Source: Pseudoalteromonas lipolytica (GTDB lineage: Bacteria > Pseudomonadota > Gammaproteobacteria > Enterobacterales > Alteromonadaceae). From it: DNA of 64,000 nt. Below are positions 31,206-40,072 of this stretch, one piece after another. Below the pieces are notes generated by a model. The model did no database searches. It was not told the DNA's origin and saw only the letters and a list, made by a program, of their open reading frames with translations. The stretch is from the NCBI RefSeq assembly GCF_001306915.1, contig NZ_LJTC01000002.1:72108-136107 (forward strand), written 5' to 3'. Numbering within the stretch: the first letter of the stretch is position 1; each line of letters opens with the position of its first letter. The position numbers and the translations under genes were made by a program.

Positions 31206-32405
31206 ATGTATCAGCCAAATTATGATGAGTTAGTACAAAGTTGGAATAAAACGCTCGCTGTTTTAGCCCTGATTGCTGAAGTGCCCGTCGCATTAGTAAT
31301 GAAAATAGAAAACAATATTATTAGTGTGTTTTCAAAAAACGATAACCAAGCAAATCCTTATGAAATTGGTGACAGCGAAGAGTTAGAAGATTCAGGCCTC
31401 TATTGCGAGCATGTCGTAAAAACGCAGAACTTACTGAATATTCCAAACGCACTTATTGATGATGATTGGAAAGAAAACCCTGATATCAAGTTGAATATGA
31501 TTTCTTATTTGGGTTTACCAATCTGTGCTGGAGATACTACCCCATTTGGTACTATTTGTATCCTTGATAGTAAACCCCATGAATATAATGAGCCAATAAT
31601 AAAGCTACTCGAAACCATTAAACAAAGCTTCGAGACGCAACTAAAATTATTACATCAGCAAAAACAAGCGTTTGAGCAGCAACAGTTTACTGAGCTCGAG
31701 ACCTTAATTCGAGGCATTGCTCATGAGATTAATACTCCTTTAGGTAACTGTATTACAACCGTTGATGTAACCAAACTTGCCTTAAATGACACTAAATCCC
31801 TACTAGTAAAAAAACAATTAAGCCAACAAGCACTACAAAACACATTAGATACATTAGAGAACACTAATGAACTGCTAGATAGAAATTTAACCGCATGTGC
31901 ACATAAAATACGAATTTTACAAGATTTGCTGTATACCAAATCACAATCTAGTAAAACTATCATTACCTTAGCTCAGCTTTCAGAATCACTTCAAGAACAC
32001 TTTAAAGAGCAAATAAAATATCGTGCAATTAAATTAGACATTAATTATCAAAACCCACATAGCCAATTTGAAGTTGAAATAGAGCTACTCAAGCAAGTAC
32101 TCATTATTTTGCTACAAAACTCAATGGAGCATGCGTTCAACAATATTGCAGACCCTGCTATAGAAATTAATATTTTTAATTTTGATGAGGTGTTAAAAAT
32201 TCACTATAAAGATAACGGCAACGGTATCAGCAGCAATGAACTAAGCTCAATTTTCACCCCTTTTTTTAAAGGTAGCAGCAATCAATCAGGTATAGGGCTA
32301 GGCCTGAGTATTGCAAAGAAAATAGTTAGCCAACAACTGCAAGGCGATATTTGTGTACAAGAAAGTGATGCAGGCGCCCATTTTTTAATTAGTTTGCCTA
32401 AGTAA
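31206..32405 (+). CDS. GAF-domain sensor histidine kinase (orphan)
   Basis: This 399-residue kinase has an N-terminal GAF domain (about residues 5-145; ISYLGLPICAGDTTPFGTIC). The phosphorylatable His173 lies in LIRGIAHEINTPLG. A HATPase domain follows with N-box LLQNSMEHAF, G1 DNGNGIS and G2 GIGLGLSIAKK. There is no membrane segment, so it senses a cytosolic signal. No response-regulator gene is adjacent, so its partner must be elsewhere. Confidence 0.9.
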   Translation: MYQPNYDELVQSWNKTLAVLALIAEVPVALVMKIENNIISVFSKNDNQANPYEIGDSEELEDSGLYCEHVVKTQNLLNIPNALIDDDWKENPDIKLNMISYLGLPICAGDTTPFGTICILDSKPHEYNEPIIKLLETIKQSFETQLKLLHQQKQAFEQQQFTELETLIRGIAHEINTPLGNCITTVDVTKLALNDTKSLLVKKQLSQQALQNTLDTLENTNELLDRNLTACAHKIRILQDLLYTKSQSSKTIITLAQLSESLQEHFKEQIKYRAIKLDINYQNPHSQFEVEIELLKQVLIILLQNSMEHAFNNIADPAIEINIFNFDEVLKIHYKDNGNGISSNELSSIFTPFFKGSSNQSGIGLGLSIAKKIVSQQLQGDICVQESDAGAHFLISLPK

Positions 32406-32415
32406 GTTGATAAGT

Positions 32416-32856
32416 TTAAATGTCTTTCGTAAATAAAATCTTACTAGTTTGTAGGCTGCCTCTGTCTTCATAACCTACAATTGAATAGCCATTTTTGATA
32501 AGCAGACTCAGCATTGCAGGAAAACGGTTCATCGACTTAACCTTAATGGTTTGGTAATTGTTGGTTTTAACCCATGCTTCTTGCGCGTTTAATAGAGCCT
32601 GAGCAATACCGTGCCCTCTACATTTTGGTGCAACCGCACCAAGCCAACTATAAAAGGTATTTGAATCTAACGCATAACCCAGTTTGTAGGCCACAGGCTC
32701 ATTATCGATATAAGCCACTAAAGCTAGGTGGTCAACATCTGCACACTGTGCTTGTAATTTACTGAGGGTATTTCGGCCATCAAACTCTGGTATTTGACTA
32801 TCTATAAACAACAAATCTTCTAATCTAGCTGGCTTTATTACGTAAAGAGGCTCCAT
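32416..32856 (-). CDS. GNAT family N-acetyltransferase
   Basis: This 146-residue GNAT enzyme has the acetyl-CoA pyrophosphate loop in VAPKCRGHGIAQALL and a typical C-terminal IKNGYSIVGYEDRGS. The substrate is unknown. It ends 10 bases from the convergent histidine kinase gene. Confidence 0.85.
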   Translation of the reverse strand: MEPLYVIKPARLEDLLFIDSQIPEFDGRNTLSKLQAQCADVDHLALVAYIDNEPVAYKLGYALDSNTFYSWLGAVAPKCRGHGIAQALLNAQEAWVKTNNYQTIKVKSMNRFPAMLSLLIKNGYSIVGYEDRGSLQTSKILFTKDI

Positions 32857-32882
32857 GAATAACTCTTATCTGATATCTTATG

Positions 32883-33377
32883 TCACTTTTCTTTTCGATA
32901 GTACAACTTTGAGTAGCGTTTTACACGGGCATGCACACCACGACCTAGGCTCTTAAATTTAGCTTCAAGAACATCTACGCCATATAAAATCCCCACCACT
33001 AGCACTGATAGCTTTATCGCAGCGAGTAAGTTGTCAGTGGCAATGACAACACCAATTGATGCTAATACCCAAATCGTTGCAGCGGATGTTACACCAACAA
33101 CCGCACCATCTTTTGCAAGCATCACCCCGGCACCCAAAAAGCCGATACCAGTAATGATCTGGCCAACGACACGTGAATGATCAATATCTTCACCATGTAA
33201 CATAAACGCTGTTGATAGAAACAAATAAGTACCCAACACAATGAGCGCTGAAGTACGAATGCCCACAGGTTTGCCGCGTAATTGACGCTCCATACCAATA
33301 ATTGCGCCGCAAAATGCGGCGCTACCTATTGCTGACCAAGAATAAGGAGCAATATCAAATAAACTACTTAGTGTCAC
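32883..33377 (-). CDS. MgtC/SapB family membrane protein
   Basis: This 164-residue protein has four or five transmembrane helices and the MgtC signatures GAIIGMERQLRGKPVGIRTS and QIITGIGFLGAGVMLAKDG. A short basic C-terminal tail follows. It is closer to the usual MgtC/SapB pattern than the shorter paralogue at 26.5 kb. It is on the same strand as, and 30 bases after, the GNAT-C39 gene, so co-transcription is possible. Confidence 0.87.
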   Translation of the reverse strand: MTLSSLFDIAPYSWSAIGSAAFCGAIIGMERQLRGKPVGIRTSALIVLGTYLFLSTAFMLHGEDIDHSRVVGQIITGIGFLGAGVMLAKDGAVVGVTSAATIWVLASIGVVIATDNLLAAIKLSVLVVGILYGVDVLEAKFKSLGRGVHARVKRYSKLYYRKEK

Positions 33378-33407
33378 TGCACTTCCAAATCAAACTAACA
33401 ATCAAAA

Positions 33408-34511
33408 TTATAAATAAAAGGCCATCGCAGTACTGAGACGCGATGAACCAAAACTAGCCATTTTAGTAAAATCGGCTTTAGCTATTGGCACATGCTGACA
33501 ATCAATCGCCAATTGCTTTTCGTTCTCACAAAACGGGTCATGCACGTACAAGCAATGCTCATCAATATGGGTTACACACACCCAATGCGGTGACTTTTTA
33601 CCATCAAATCGATAAGTGCTGATCAATAACACCACCGCTTTACCCTCAGCAAGCCAATCTTCAATGGAGGCCAAGGTTAACTCTTGATACCTCACTGGCA
33701 GCTTTGCAGCTATTGCTTCGGCTACAAATTGATTGTGTACGGTATGCAAAATGGCTTTTTTCTTTTCGCTTCTGACACCATCAATAAACAAGGTATCACG
33801 GGTATTTAAAACTACATCAGCTTTAAAACCACGTTTCATTGCAGCAAGTGCTAACCCTAGAGGATGACAACCGCCATGCCCTGAAGTCATGAAGATAGTC
33901 GTGGCTTCACGCCAGATATCCAGCTCTTTTAGTTGGCTCATTGCGGTATCATTCAAGGATGACATTGCCATTAATAACGCCGCTGGGCCACAGGTAAATT
34001 CGGTAGTTTGCTGGTACCAAGGTGTGTGTTTATCGGCATTAAATTCGATATTACGACGAATGTTTTTTTGCATTCGATGGGCGTCACTGTGGTCATCATA
34101 GTAATCACTGTAATGACCAAAAACTTGGTAGCCCAGTTTTTCATATAAACGAATTGCTGATTGGTTGTTTACCGCAACTTCTAAGCGCATGTATAAACGG
34201 CCCCGTTTAGCCGTTTCACTTTCAAGCGCAAGCAGTAACTGCGCAGCAATACCTTTACCTTGCTGAGATTGCAAAACCGCCAGTGAATATAACCGAGCAA
34301 GGCGTGTCCCTTTGTGACACCACACTAAGCCATATCCAACTAGTTGATTATCTACCTCGGCCACCATCAGTAAGCCGTGAGTTGCGCTGATCCAGCGTTT
34401 TAAACTACGGCTACTTAATCTATCTTGGCTAAAGCTTTGCTCTTCAATGGCAACAAGAGCCGTCAAATCCGTGGCCTGTGCAAAGCGGATTTGACAAACA
34501 GATGCGTTCAT
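33408..34511 (-). CDS. GNAT acetyltransferase fused to C39-like papain-fold peptidase
   Basis: This 367-residue two-domain protein is probably cytosolic. Residues 1-150 form a RimI-like GNAT domain (LARLYSLAVLQSQQGKGIAA, AIRLYEKLGYQVFG). Residues about 160-367 form a C39-like cysteine peptidase. Its likely catalytic residues are Q167/Q168, C174 (TEFTCGPAALL), H309 (SPHWVCVTHID) and D325 (YVHDPF). The ATG overlaps the stop of the ATP-grasp gene (TAATG), so the two are coupled. From published domain analyses of amidoligase neighbourhoods, such pairs are thought to make or modify a peptide-like product; the actual substrate is unknown. Confidence 0.85.
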   Translation of the reverse strand: MNASVCQIRFAQATDLTALVAIEEQSFSQDRLSSRSLKRWISATHGLLMVAEVDNQLVGYGLVWCHKGTRLARLYSLAVLQSQQGKGIAAQLLLALESETAKRGRLYMRLEVAVNNQSAIRLYEKLGYQVFGHYSDYYDDHSDAHRMQKNIRRNIEFNADKHTPWYQQTTEFTCGPAALLMAMSSLNDTAMSQLKELDIWREATTIFMTSGHGGCHPLGLALAAMKRGFKADVVLNTRDTLFIDGVRSEKKKAILHTVHNQFVAEAIAAKLPVRYQELTLASIEDWLAEGKAVVLLISTYRFDGKKSPHWVCVTHIDEHCLYVHDPFCENEKQLAIDCQHVPIAKADFTKMASFGSSRLSTAMAFYL

Positions 34512-35905
34512 TAACCGCGGCCTCTTGCTTCTAGGCGTTGTTTAAACTCATCCATAATGATCATATAAAGCTCATCACCTAAATAGGCATCTTCGACTTT
34601 ATGGTCGATACTTGGGTTGTCATTCACTTCTAACACGTATGCTTTACCTTGATGCTCTTTAACATCAACACCATACAAACCTTTACCCACCGTTTTACAG
34701 GCTTTTAATGCTGCATCGAGGACCACTTTAGGTAGCTCAAAGGTAGGCAAGGTTTCAAAACCACCTGAGAAGAAGCGTTTTGCATCATGGTTGTATATTT
34801 GCCAGTGATTACGCGCCATTAAATAACGACACGCATAAATTGCACGACCATTTAACACCCCGACACGCCAGTCGTATTCGGTATACATGTACTCTTGCGC
34901 AAGCACAAGTGCACTGAACCCAAACAGCTCTGTTAACTTAGCAACTAACTCATCACGAGTAGCGACTTTAAATACGCCTTTCGAAAAAGAGCCTTCTGGC
35001 ATTTTTAAAACCAGCGGATAGCTAAAGTTTGCTTCTAAATTATCAATTGTCTCTTCACTTGTATCAGCAACAACATGCGTTTTTAAACTTGGCACATTTT
35101 GATAATTAAAGGCATCGTGCAAATACACTTTATTACAACAGCGTAGTATTGACTCAGCATCATCAATGACCACTAACCCTAAGCTTTGTGCTTTACTCGC
35201 TAAGCGATAAGTTGGATGGTCGATAGCCGTTGTTTGACGGATAAATAACGCATCAAATTGTGCAATATTGGTTATTTCATCAAATGTCAGTGCTTGGGCA
35301 TAAATACCGTGTTTAGCGGCTGCTTTAATGAATTTAGCAATGGCATCTTTATCACTTGGCGGCACTTTTTCTTGGTGATCAACCAAAATAGCCATATCCC
35401 AACGGTAACGACGTTTTTTATCGTGAATACGCCATACTGACTCTGTAAAACTACTGAGCTGTTTTACAAATTCTGTAAAGGCTGTGTCATCTAATGATGC
35501 AATCGTACCTTGCTTAACAACTCCTTGCTCATCACACACTAAAATAGGTGCGGGATATTGTGAGAATAGTGCTTTGGTTGCTTTACTATGCTGCTCTTGA
35601 TCTGTATGGCCAAAAAATACAGTGCCACCAGCAAGTTCTTTATGACGCGAGCTGTGCTCATCGCTACGTAGCGCATTAATTGTTTTTACACTCGGTAATA
35701 CCTGATGCTTTCTCGCTTCAGCAAGCAAAGAACAATAATAACCTTTACTTAAATACTGCCCTGTATCACACAAGTTTAAAATGCGCGTTTTTGGCTCATT
35801 ATGTTTTGGATAATCACGTAAGTAGGTGTCAAAGGTAATGACATTTTCGAAATTTTGAGCAATACGTTGCTCATTGTTATCAACCACTATCAAGGTTTTA
35901 AACAC
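34511..35905 (-). CDS. RimK-like ATP-grasp ligase with RLAN N-terminal domain
   Basis: This 464-residue predicted amino acid or peptide ligase has an N-terminal RLAN-type domain (about residues 1-190). A C-terminal ATP-grasp follows: NFSYPLVLKMPEGSFSKGVF, LVLAQEYMYTEYDWRVGVL and YVLEVNDNPSIDHKVED, the last holding the metal-binding Glu/Asn. An open frame continues upstream to about 35983. The GTG at 35905 is chosen as start, because AGGA lies six bases before it and the protein then begins VFKTLIVVDNNEQR. It is coupled to the GNAT-C39 gene. The product is unknown. Confidence 0.85.
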   Translation of the reverse strand: MFKTLIVVDNNEQRIAQNFENVITFDTYLRDYPKHNEPKTRILNLCDTGQYLSKGYYCSLLAEARKHQVLPSVKTINALRSDEHSSRHKELAGGTVFFGHTDQEQHSKATKALFSQYPAPILVCDEQGVVKQGTIASLDDTAFTEFVKQLSSFTESVWRIHDKKRRYRWDMAILVDHQEKVPPSDKDAIAKFIKAAAKHGIYAQALTFDEITNIAQFDALFIRQTTAIDHPTYRLASKAQSLGLVVIDDAESILRCCNKVYLHDAFNYQNVPSLKTHVVADTSEETIDNLEANFSYPLVLKMPEGSFSKGVFKVATRDELVAKLTELFGFSALVLAQEYMYTEYDWRVGVLNGRAIYACRYLMARNHWQIYNHDAKRFFSGGFETLPTFELPKVVLDAALKACKTVGKGLYGVDVKEHQGKAYVLEVNDNPSIDHKVEDAYLGDELYMIIMDEFKQRLEARGRG

Positions 35906-35940
35906 GACTTTTCCTAAATTAAGTCTTATGAGAAAAATGA

Positions 35941-36001
35941 AAACACCCAACCAATTAAGTGAACGCATGAGGCTAAACTTCACTTAACTAGATGGGTGCT
36001 T
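35941..36001 (-). promoter_or_regulatory. Long hairpin in the leader of the ATP-grasp gene
   Basis: The arms 35941-35963 and 35979-36001 are 23 bases each with a 15-base loop. As DNA they match at 19 of 23 positions. In the minus-strand RNA, three of the four mismatches become G-U pairs, leaving one U-U. On the plus strand the same positions would be A-C mismatches. T-rich sequence follows on the minus strand (GTGTTTTCATTTTTCTC), so it may act as an attenuator about 35 bases before the start codon. Confidence 0.55.
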
Positions 36002-36145
36002 GAAATACCAAAACACAATAATTGGTAATTAAGCATATTGGTATAAGCCTTAAGCTTGATGTGATTTATAGAGGTTTTTTTGCTTTGTGACCAACGAGAT
36101 ATTTTTTACTTGAAGATGAAATTTACTGATTAAAAATACCAATAA

Positions 36146-36622
36146 TTAAATTAACTGATCTATGCTGTACAGTTGTTTATTGCCAGCTATTGAGAGTTCA
36201 ACTTCATCATCAAGGCTCTTTCCAATCAATTGCTTACCTAACGGCGCTTCTCGGGTTACAACATAAATAGGCTGCTCTTTTACGGTAACCACTAAGCCAC
36301 CTGCACTTGGGCCCATAAAAAACCACTTTGCGTTATCTTGCTCATCGATAAGACACACTAATGCACCTTCACGAACCTTATTAAACTCGCTTTCTTTAAA
36401 CACCGCATTGAATGCCTGAATATCACGGTAGCATTCATTAACTCGCTCAGCTTGCCCTTGGGCTAAATAAGCGGCTTCTAAACCCAAGGTATCGTATTGA
36501 GTTTCAGCAACACTTTCTTCGTGAGTTGCTGCATCATGGGCCGCTTTTGCCGCTGCTTTGGCGTTTTGCAGTTGTGCCTCTAGCGCAAAGCGTAAATGTT
36601 CAATTACGTGTGTTTTATTCAT
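36146..36622 (-). CDS. GreA/GreB-like transcription elongation factor family protein
   Basis: This 158-residue protein has a helical N-terminal half (LEAQLQNAKAAAKAAHDAAT), expected to form a coiled coil, and a C-terminal FKBP-like Gre domain (PLGKQLIGKSLDDEVEL). The N-terminal hairpin tip has acidic residues but is shorter than in GreA. Secondary-channel binding is plausible; cleavage activity is not established from sequence. Confidence 0.8.
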   Translation of the reverse strand: MNKTHVIEHLRFALEAQLQNAKAAAKAAHDAATHEESVAETQYDTLGLEAAYLAQGQAERVNECYRDIQAFNAVFKESEFNKVREGALVCLIDEQDNAKWFFMGPSAGGLVVTVKEQPIYVVTREAPLGKQLIGKSLDDEVELSIAGNKQLYSIDQLI

Positions 36623-36632
36623 ATCAAAGTAG

Positions 36633-36673
36633 CTAAAACAGAAAAGCCGCTATTCTATGGAAAAATAGCGGCT
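36633..36673 (-). terminator. Intrinsic terminator downstream of secF
   Basis: The stem AGCCGCTATT/AATAGCGGCT (36645-36654 with 36664-36673) has a 9-base loop. On the minus strand it is followed by TTTTCTGTTTT. Confidence 0.75.
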
Positions 36674-36698
36674 GATGAAAGTAAGTTATAAAACTGGC

Positions 36699-37619
36699 TT
36701 ACGGCATATCCATATAGGCTTTAGTTTTATCATCCAGTGTTTGGGTGTAATTTTCTGAACTTAACCCCAATAACTGCGGCAAGGTCGCGGCGATACAAAT
36801 CGATGAGAAGGTCCCTACCACAATACCCACAAATAACGCGATAGCAAAACCCGTTAATGCAGCCCCTGCAAGCAGCCAAATACAAGCAATGGTCGCAAGT
36901 GTTGTGCCTGAGGTGATCAATGTACGTGTTAAGGTAGAACCAATTGCATCGTTAATCACAACATGGGTATTTATGCGTTGATTGTCTGGCTGAATACGTA
37001 AAAGCTCTCTAACTCTGTCGCCAACAATAATTGAGTCATTCAATGAATAACCAATAATAGCCAGTAAACTCGCCAGCACGGTTAAATTAAACTCAAGACC
37101 AAGTAAGGAAAATAAACCGAGCACTAAGATTAAATCATGTAACAGTGCAACCACTGAACCTACCGCGAGTCGCCATTCAAAGCGCACAGCAAGATAAACC
37201 ATAATTGCAATCAGCGCTGCAAATAAAGCTAAACAGCCCTGTTCAAAAAGCTCATCACCCACTTGTGAGCCTAAAAATGAGCTAGATAAAACGGTATAGT
37301 CTACCCCTTGCTCATTCAGCTCTGCTTGCCAAGTACTGGCTTTACTAACCTCTGGTGCTTCTCTTAAAACAAAGTGATATTCACCCGCTTTACTTATAGT
37401 TAATTTACTCGCAACCTCAGGGCTTAACTTTGCCTTTAAATCTGTAATTGTTGTGACTGACGCTGTGTTAATTTCCGTGATGTAGCCACCTGTAAAATCA
37501 AGACCAAAGTTTAGCCCTTTTACAGATAAAACACCTAAGCTCGTAATGACTAAAACACAACTAAGCAATAATCCTAAAACGCGCGCTTTACTAGCTGCAG
37601 TTAATGTTGACCAACTCAT
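36699..37619 (-). CDS. secF: Protein translocase subunit SecF (second copy type)
   Basis: This 306-residue RND-type membrane protein partners SecD to pull preproteins across the membrane using ion flow. GLDFTGGYITEI is in the first periplasmic region, six transmembrane helices follow, and the conserved motif reads SIIVGDRVREL. In main-copy SecF that motif is usually close to VVFDRIRENF, so this is a diverged copy. It overlaps secD by four bases (ATGA). Confidence 0.9.
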   Translation of the reverse strand: MSWSTLTAASKARVLGLLLSCVLVITSLGVLSVKGLNFGLDFTGGYITEINTASVTTITDLKAKLSPEVASKLTISKAGEYHFVLREAPEVSKASTWQAELNEQGVDYTVLSSSFLGSQVGDELFEQGCLALFAALIAIMVYLAVRFEWRLAVGSVVALLHDLILVLGLFSLLGLEFNLTVLASLLAIIGYSLNDSIIVGDRVRELLRIQPDNQRINTHVVINDAIGSTLTRTLITSGTTLATIACIWLLAGAALTGFAIALFVGIVVGTFSSICIAATLPQLLGLSSENYTQTLDDKTKAYMDMP

Positions 37620-39427
37620 GCTTTAGCCCCCGTTAAATTAGTTAGTTTAATGTAGAGTGTTTGGCTAAGCGCTTTCGAAATATAAACGCCAGTAAAGACA
37701 CTAGTTAATAGCCCAAGCGCCAATGTGATTGCAAAGCCTTTCACCGGCCCATAACCAATGGCATATAAAATAATTGCCGTGATCATCGTAGTCACATTGG
37801 CATCAAAAATGGTCGAAAATGCTTGGTTATAACCTTGCTCTATCGCTTGATAAGTAGGCCGGCCTTTACGCTTCTCTTCTTTTATTCGCTCAAAGATAAT
37901 CACATTGGTATCAACTGCCATCCCTATCGTCAGTACAAGCCCAGCAATACCCGGTAAGGTCAGCACAACCCCCGGTAATAACGACATTAAACCAACTAAA
38001 GCCGTTAGATTAAGCAATAAAGCAATATTGGCAATCAGCCCTAAGCGACGATACCAAAGCGCCATAAAGGCAAGGGTAATTCCGATACCCAGCATTAACG
38101 CTGCTAAACCGTGTTCAATGTTTTCACTGCCTAAGCTTGGGCCTATGGTTTGTTCTTGAACAATTGTCACTGGCGCTGTGAGCGACCCAGCGCGTAGTAA
38201 AAGCGCTAGATCATAGGCTGCTTGCGGGCTTTTCATATTAGTAATGCTAAAACGTGAACTTAAATGCTGGGCAATGTTTGCTACATTTATCACTTCGCTT
38301 TTTTTCACAACGTCGCCATTTGCATCCCGCGAGTATTCAGAATACACCGTGGCCATAGGCTTACCTATGTTGTGCTTAGAAAATGCAGACATGGCATCGC
38401 CACCTTGCGAATCTAAACTAAGCTGCACTAAAGGCTTGCCCCATTCATCTTTGCCAACACTGGCATTATTAATGTGATCACCTGAAAAAATCGCAACAGG
38501 ATTTAAATTAACAACGCCACCACCTTGCACATTAAACGCTTTACCACCTACTTCGACGACTTGGTAAAAATCAAGAGTCGCAGTTGCACCAATAATACGT
38601 TTCGCTTCTGATGGGTCTTGCACACCGGGTAACTCAATGCGAATACGCTGCTTACCTTGTCTTTGCGTTACCGCTTCAGTGATACCAAGCTCTTCAATAC
38701 GACCACGCAGTGTTGTTAAGCTTTGCGCCATAACTTGTTTATTAAATTCGCTTTGGCTTTGCTCATTAAAATGCAGTAATACCGTGGTTAGGTTATTCGT
38801 TGTTGATTTAGTTTGCATCAGGCCTTTAAATTGACCTTGTAACGTTGAAACAAGCCCTGCGAGTTGCTCCTCGCCGCTTGGTAAAATTTGTAGCTCAACC
38901 CCTTCTTTTACAACACTTGCCCGAATACCACGAATTTTGTCTTTACGAAGCGTTAATTTAGTTTGTTGATAGACACTGTTTAAGTGCTCTTGCATTGCTT
39001 TATCTAGGTCAACATCAAGCACAAATAACACCCCACCATTTAAGTCGAGTCCCAACTTAATCGGTGAAAGCCCAAGCTGCTGAAGCCATTGTGGGCTTGT
39101 CGCATGCTCAACAATTTTAGCCTCTAGCTGTGGGTATTGCGTTTTTATAAAGCTCAACGCATTGGCACTTTGAGTCGGTTCAGCTAATAAAATAGCCAGT
39201 TGTGCTTGGCTATCATTGGCTTCAGTCACTTCAAAACCATGTTGATTTAGTGCCGTTGTCACACTTTGCAGCGTCACAGTCTGATCTGGCAAGCTAATGT
39301 GCAACCAAGATTTGTTAGGGTAAAGGTTAGGTAGTGCGCTAACCGCTAATAAAATACACGCCGCTATCATAGCGACATAACTCATTTTTAGACGACGCCA
39401 TAGCGCCGGCTTTGATTTATGTGACAT
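37616..39427 (-). CDS. secD: Protein translocase subunit SecD (second copy type)
   Basis: This 603-residue protein has an N-terminal helix, a large periplasmic domain (GLDLNGGVLFVLDVD, LRGRIEELGITEAV, RIELPGVQDP) and five C-terminal helices with GMAVDTNVIIFERIKEE. It assists Sec-dependent export. The usual neighbours yajC, tgt and queA are absent, which suggests an accessory SecDF pair rather than the housekeeping one. It lies 74 bases after a small exported-protein gene on the same strand. Confidence 0.92.
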   Translation of the reverse strand: MSHKSKPALWRRLKMSYVAMIAACILLAVSALPNLYPNKSWLHISLPDQTVTLQSVTTALNQHGFEVTEANDSQAQLAILLAEPTQSANALSFIKTQYPQLEAKIVEHATSPQWLQQLGLSPIKLGLDLNGGVLFVLDVDLDKAMQEHLNSVYQQTKLTLRKDKIRGIRASVVKEGVELQILPSGEEQLAGLVSTLQGQFKGLMQTKSTTNNLTTVLLHFNEQSQSEFNKQVMAQSLTTLRGRIEELGITEAVTQRQGKQRIRIELPGVQDPSEAKRIIGATATLDFYQVVEVGGKAFNVQGGGVVNLNPVAIFSGDHINNASVGKDEWGKPLVQLSLDSQGGDAMSAFSKHNIGKPMATVYSEYSRDANGDVVKKSEVINVANIAQHLSSRFSITNMKSPQAAYDLALLLRAGSLTAPVTIVQEQTIGPSLGSENIEHGLAALMLGIGITLAFMALWYRRLGLIANIALLLNLTALVGLMSLLPGVVLTLPGIAGLVLTIGMAVDTNVIIFERIKEEKRKGRPTYQAIEQGYNQAFSTIFDANVTTMITAIILYAIGYGPVKGFAITLALGLLTSVFTGVYISKALSQTLYIKLTNLTGAKA

Positions 39428-39501
39428 ACATGACTTCCTTCCGGCATTGTCAGCCGGTAAAAATTTAATTCCAAAAAATAAAAAGTAACGAAGGAAGCCG
39501 T

Positions 39502-39939
39502 TTAGCTATGGTAGGTGGTATTGGCTTTGTACAAGAGATTAGCGTCTTTCCAGCCACTAATGCGGGATTTACGTTGAGTGGCTAATGCAAACCATGGGAT
39601 CACACGTACAGCACCTGGCGGCGCTAAAAAGTGCTCTTTCCCCCAATCTTCAGCAAAGAATTCAATTAATAGTTCGTAATCAGGATCAACCTGACTATGA
39701 TAAAGAAATAATGATGAATTACTGGCAGTTAAACGCGGCATAAGGGTATCAAACCCCGATGGTTCATCCGGTTTAGGATGCTCAGCTGTATGAGTTTGGG
39801 AAATAACTGGTGTTTTAGTCAGCTCGACTTGGAACAATTTAGTTGCAGAAAAGTGTGACTGAGTGTCAGGCATAGCCATACTCTGTGCACTAAAGAACAC
39901 AGTAAAGAGCAAGATAATGACTGAGAAAAACCGTAACAA
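39502..39939 (-). CDS. Small exported protein upstream of secD
   Basis: This 145-residue protein has a clear signal peptide (LRFFSVIILLFTVFFSAQS, cleavage probably after SMA). The mature part is about 120 residues with a proline-rich stretch (AEHPKPDEPSG) and a compact end containing LLIEFFAEDWGKEHFLAPPG. I do not recognise a family. Its place directly before secDF on the same strand suggests co-transcription and a possible link to export. Confidence 0.7.
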   Translation of the reverse strand: MLRFFSVIILLFTVFFSAQSMAMPDTQSHFSATKLFQVELTKTPVISQTHTAEHPKPDEPSGFDTLMPRLTASNSSLFLYHSQVDPDYELLIEFFAEDWGKEHFLAPPGAVRVIPWFALATQRKSRISGWKDANLLYKANTTYHS

Positions 39940-40028
39940 GAACTGACCAATAAATTAAGCGGATGACAGGGATATAATGAGGGTAAAAAAATAAAACACA
40001 AGGTATTACTTAAATAAAAGTGACTAAA

Positions 40029-40057
40029 ACAAAAAGCGGGCCTAATTAGGCCCGCTT
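40029..40057 (-). terminator. Intrinsic terminator of the alcohol dehydrogenase gene
   Basis: A perfect palindrome (40034-40057, halves AAGCGGGCCTAA/TTAGGCCCGCTT) is followed on the minus strand by TTTGTTTTAG. Confidence 0.85.
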
Positions 40058-40072
40058 AGTCATTTAACTTTG

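Noticed and set aside
33408-34511. C39 peptidase domain as part of a bacteriocin exporter
   Set aside because: It is fused to a GNAT domain, has no ABC or membrane part, and no double-glycine leader peptide gene is nearby.
39819-40001. A 60-codon frame overlapping the small exported protein upstream of secD
   Set aside because: It shares DNA with the start of a gene that has a convincing signal peptide in the other frame.
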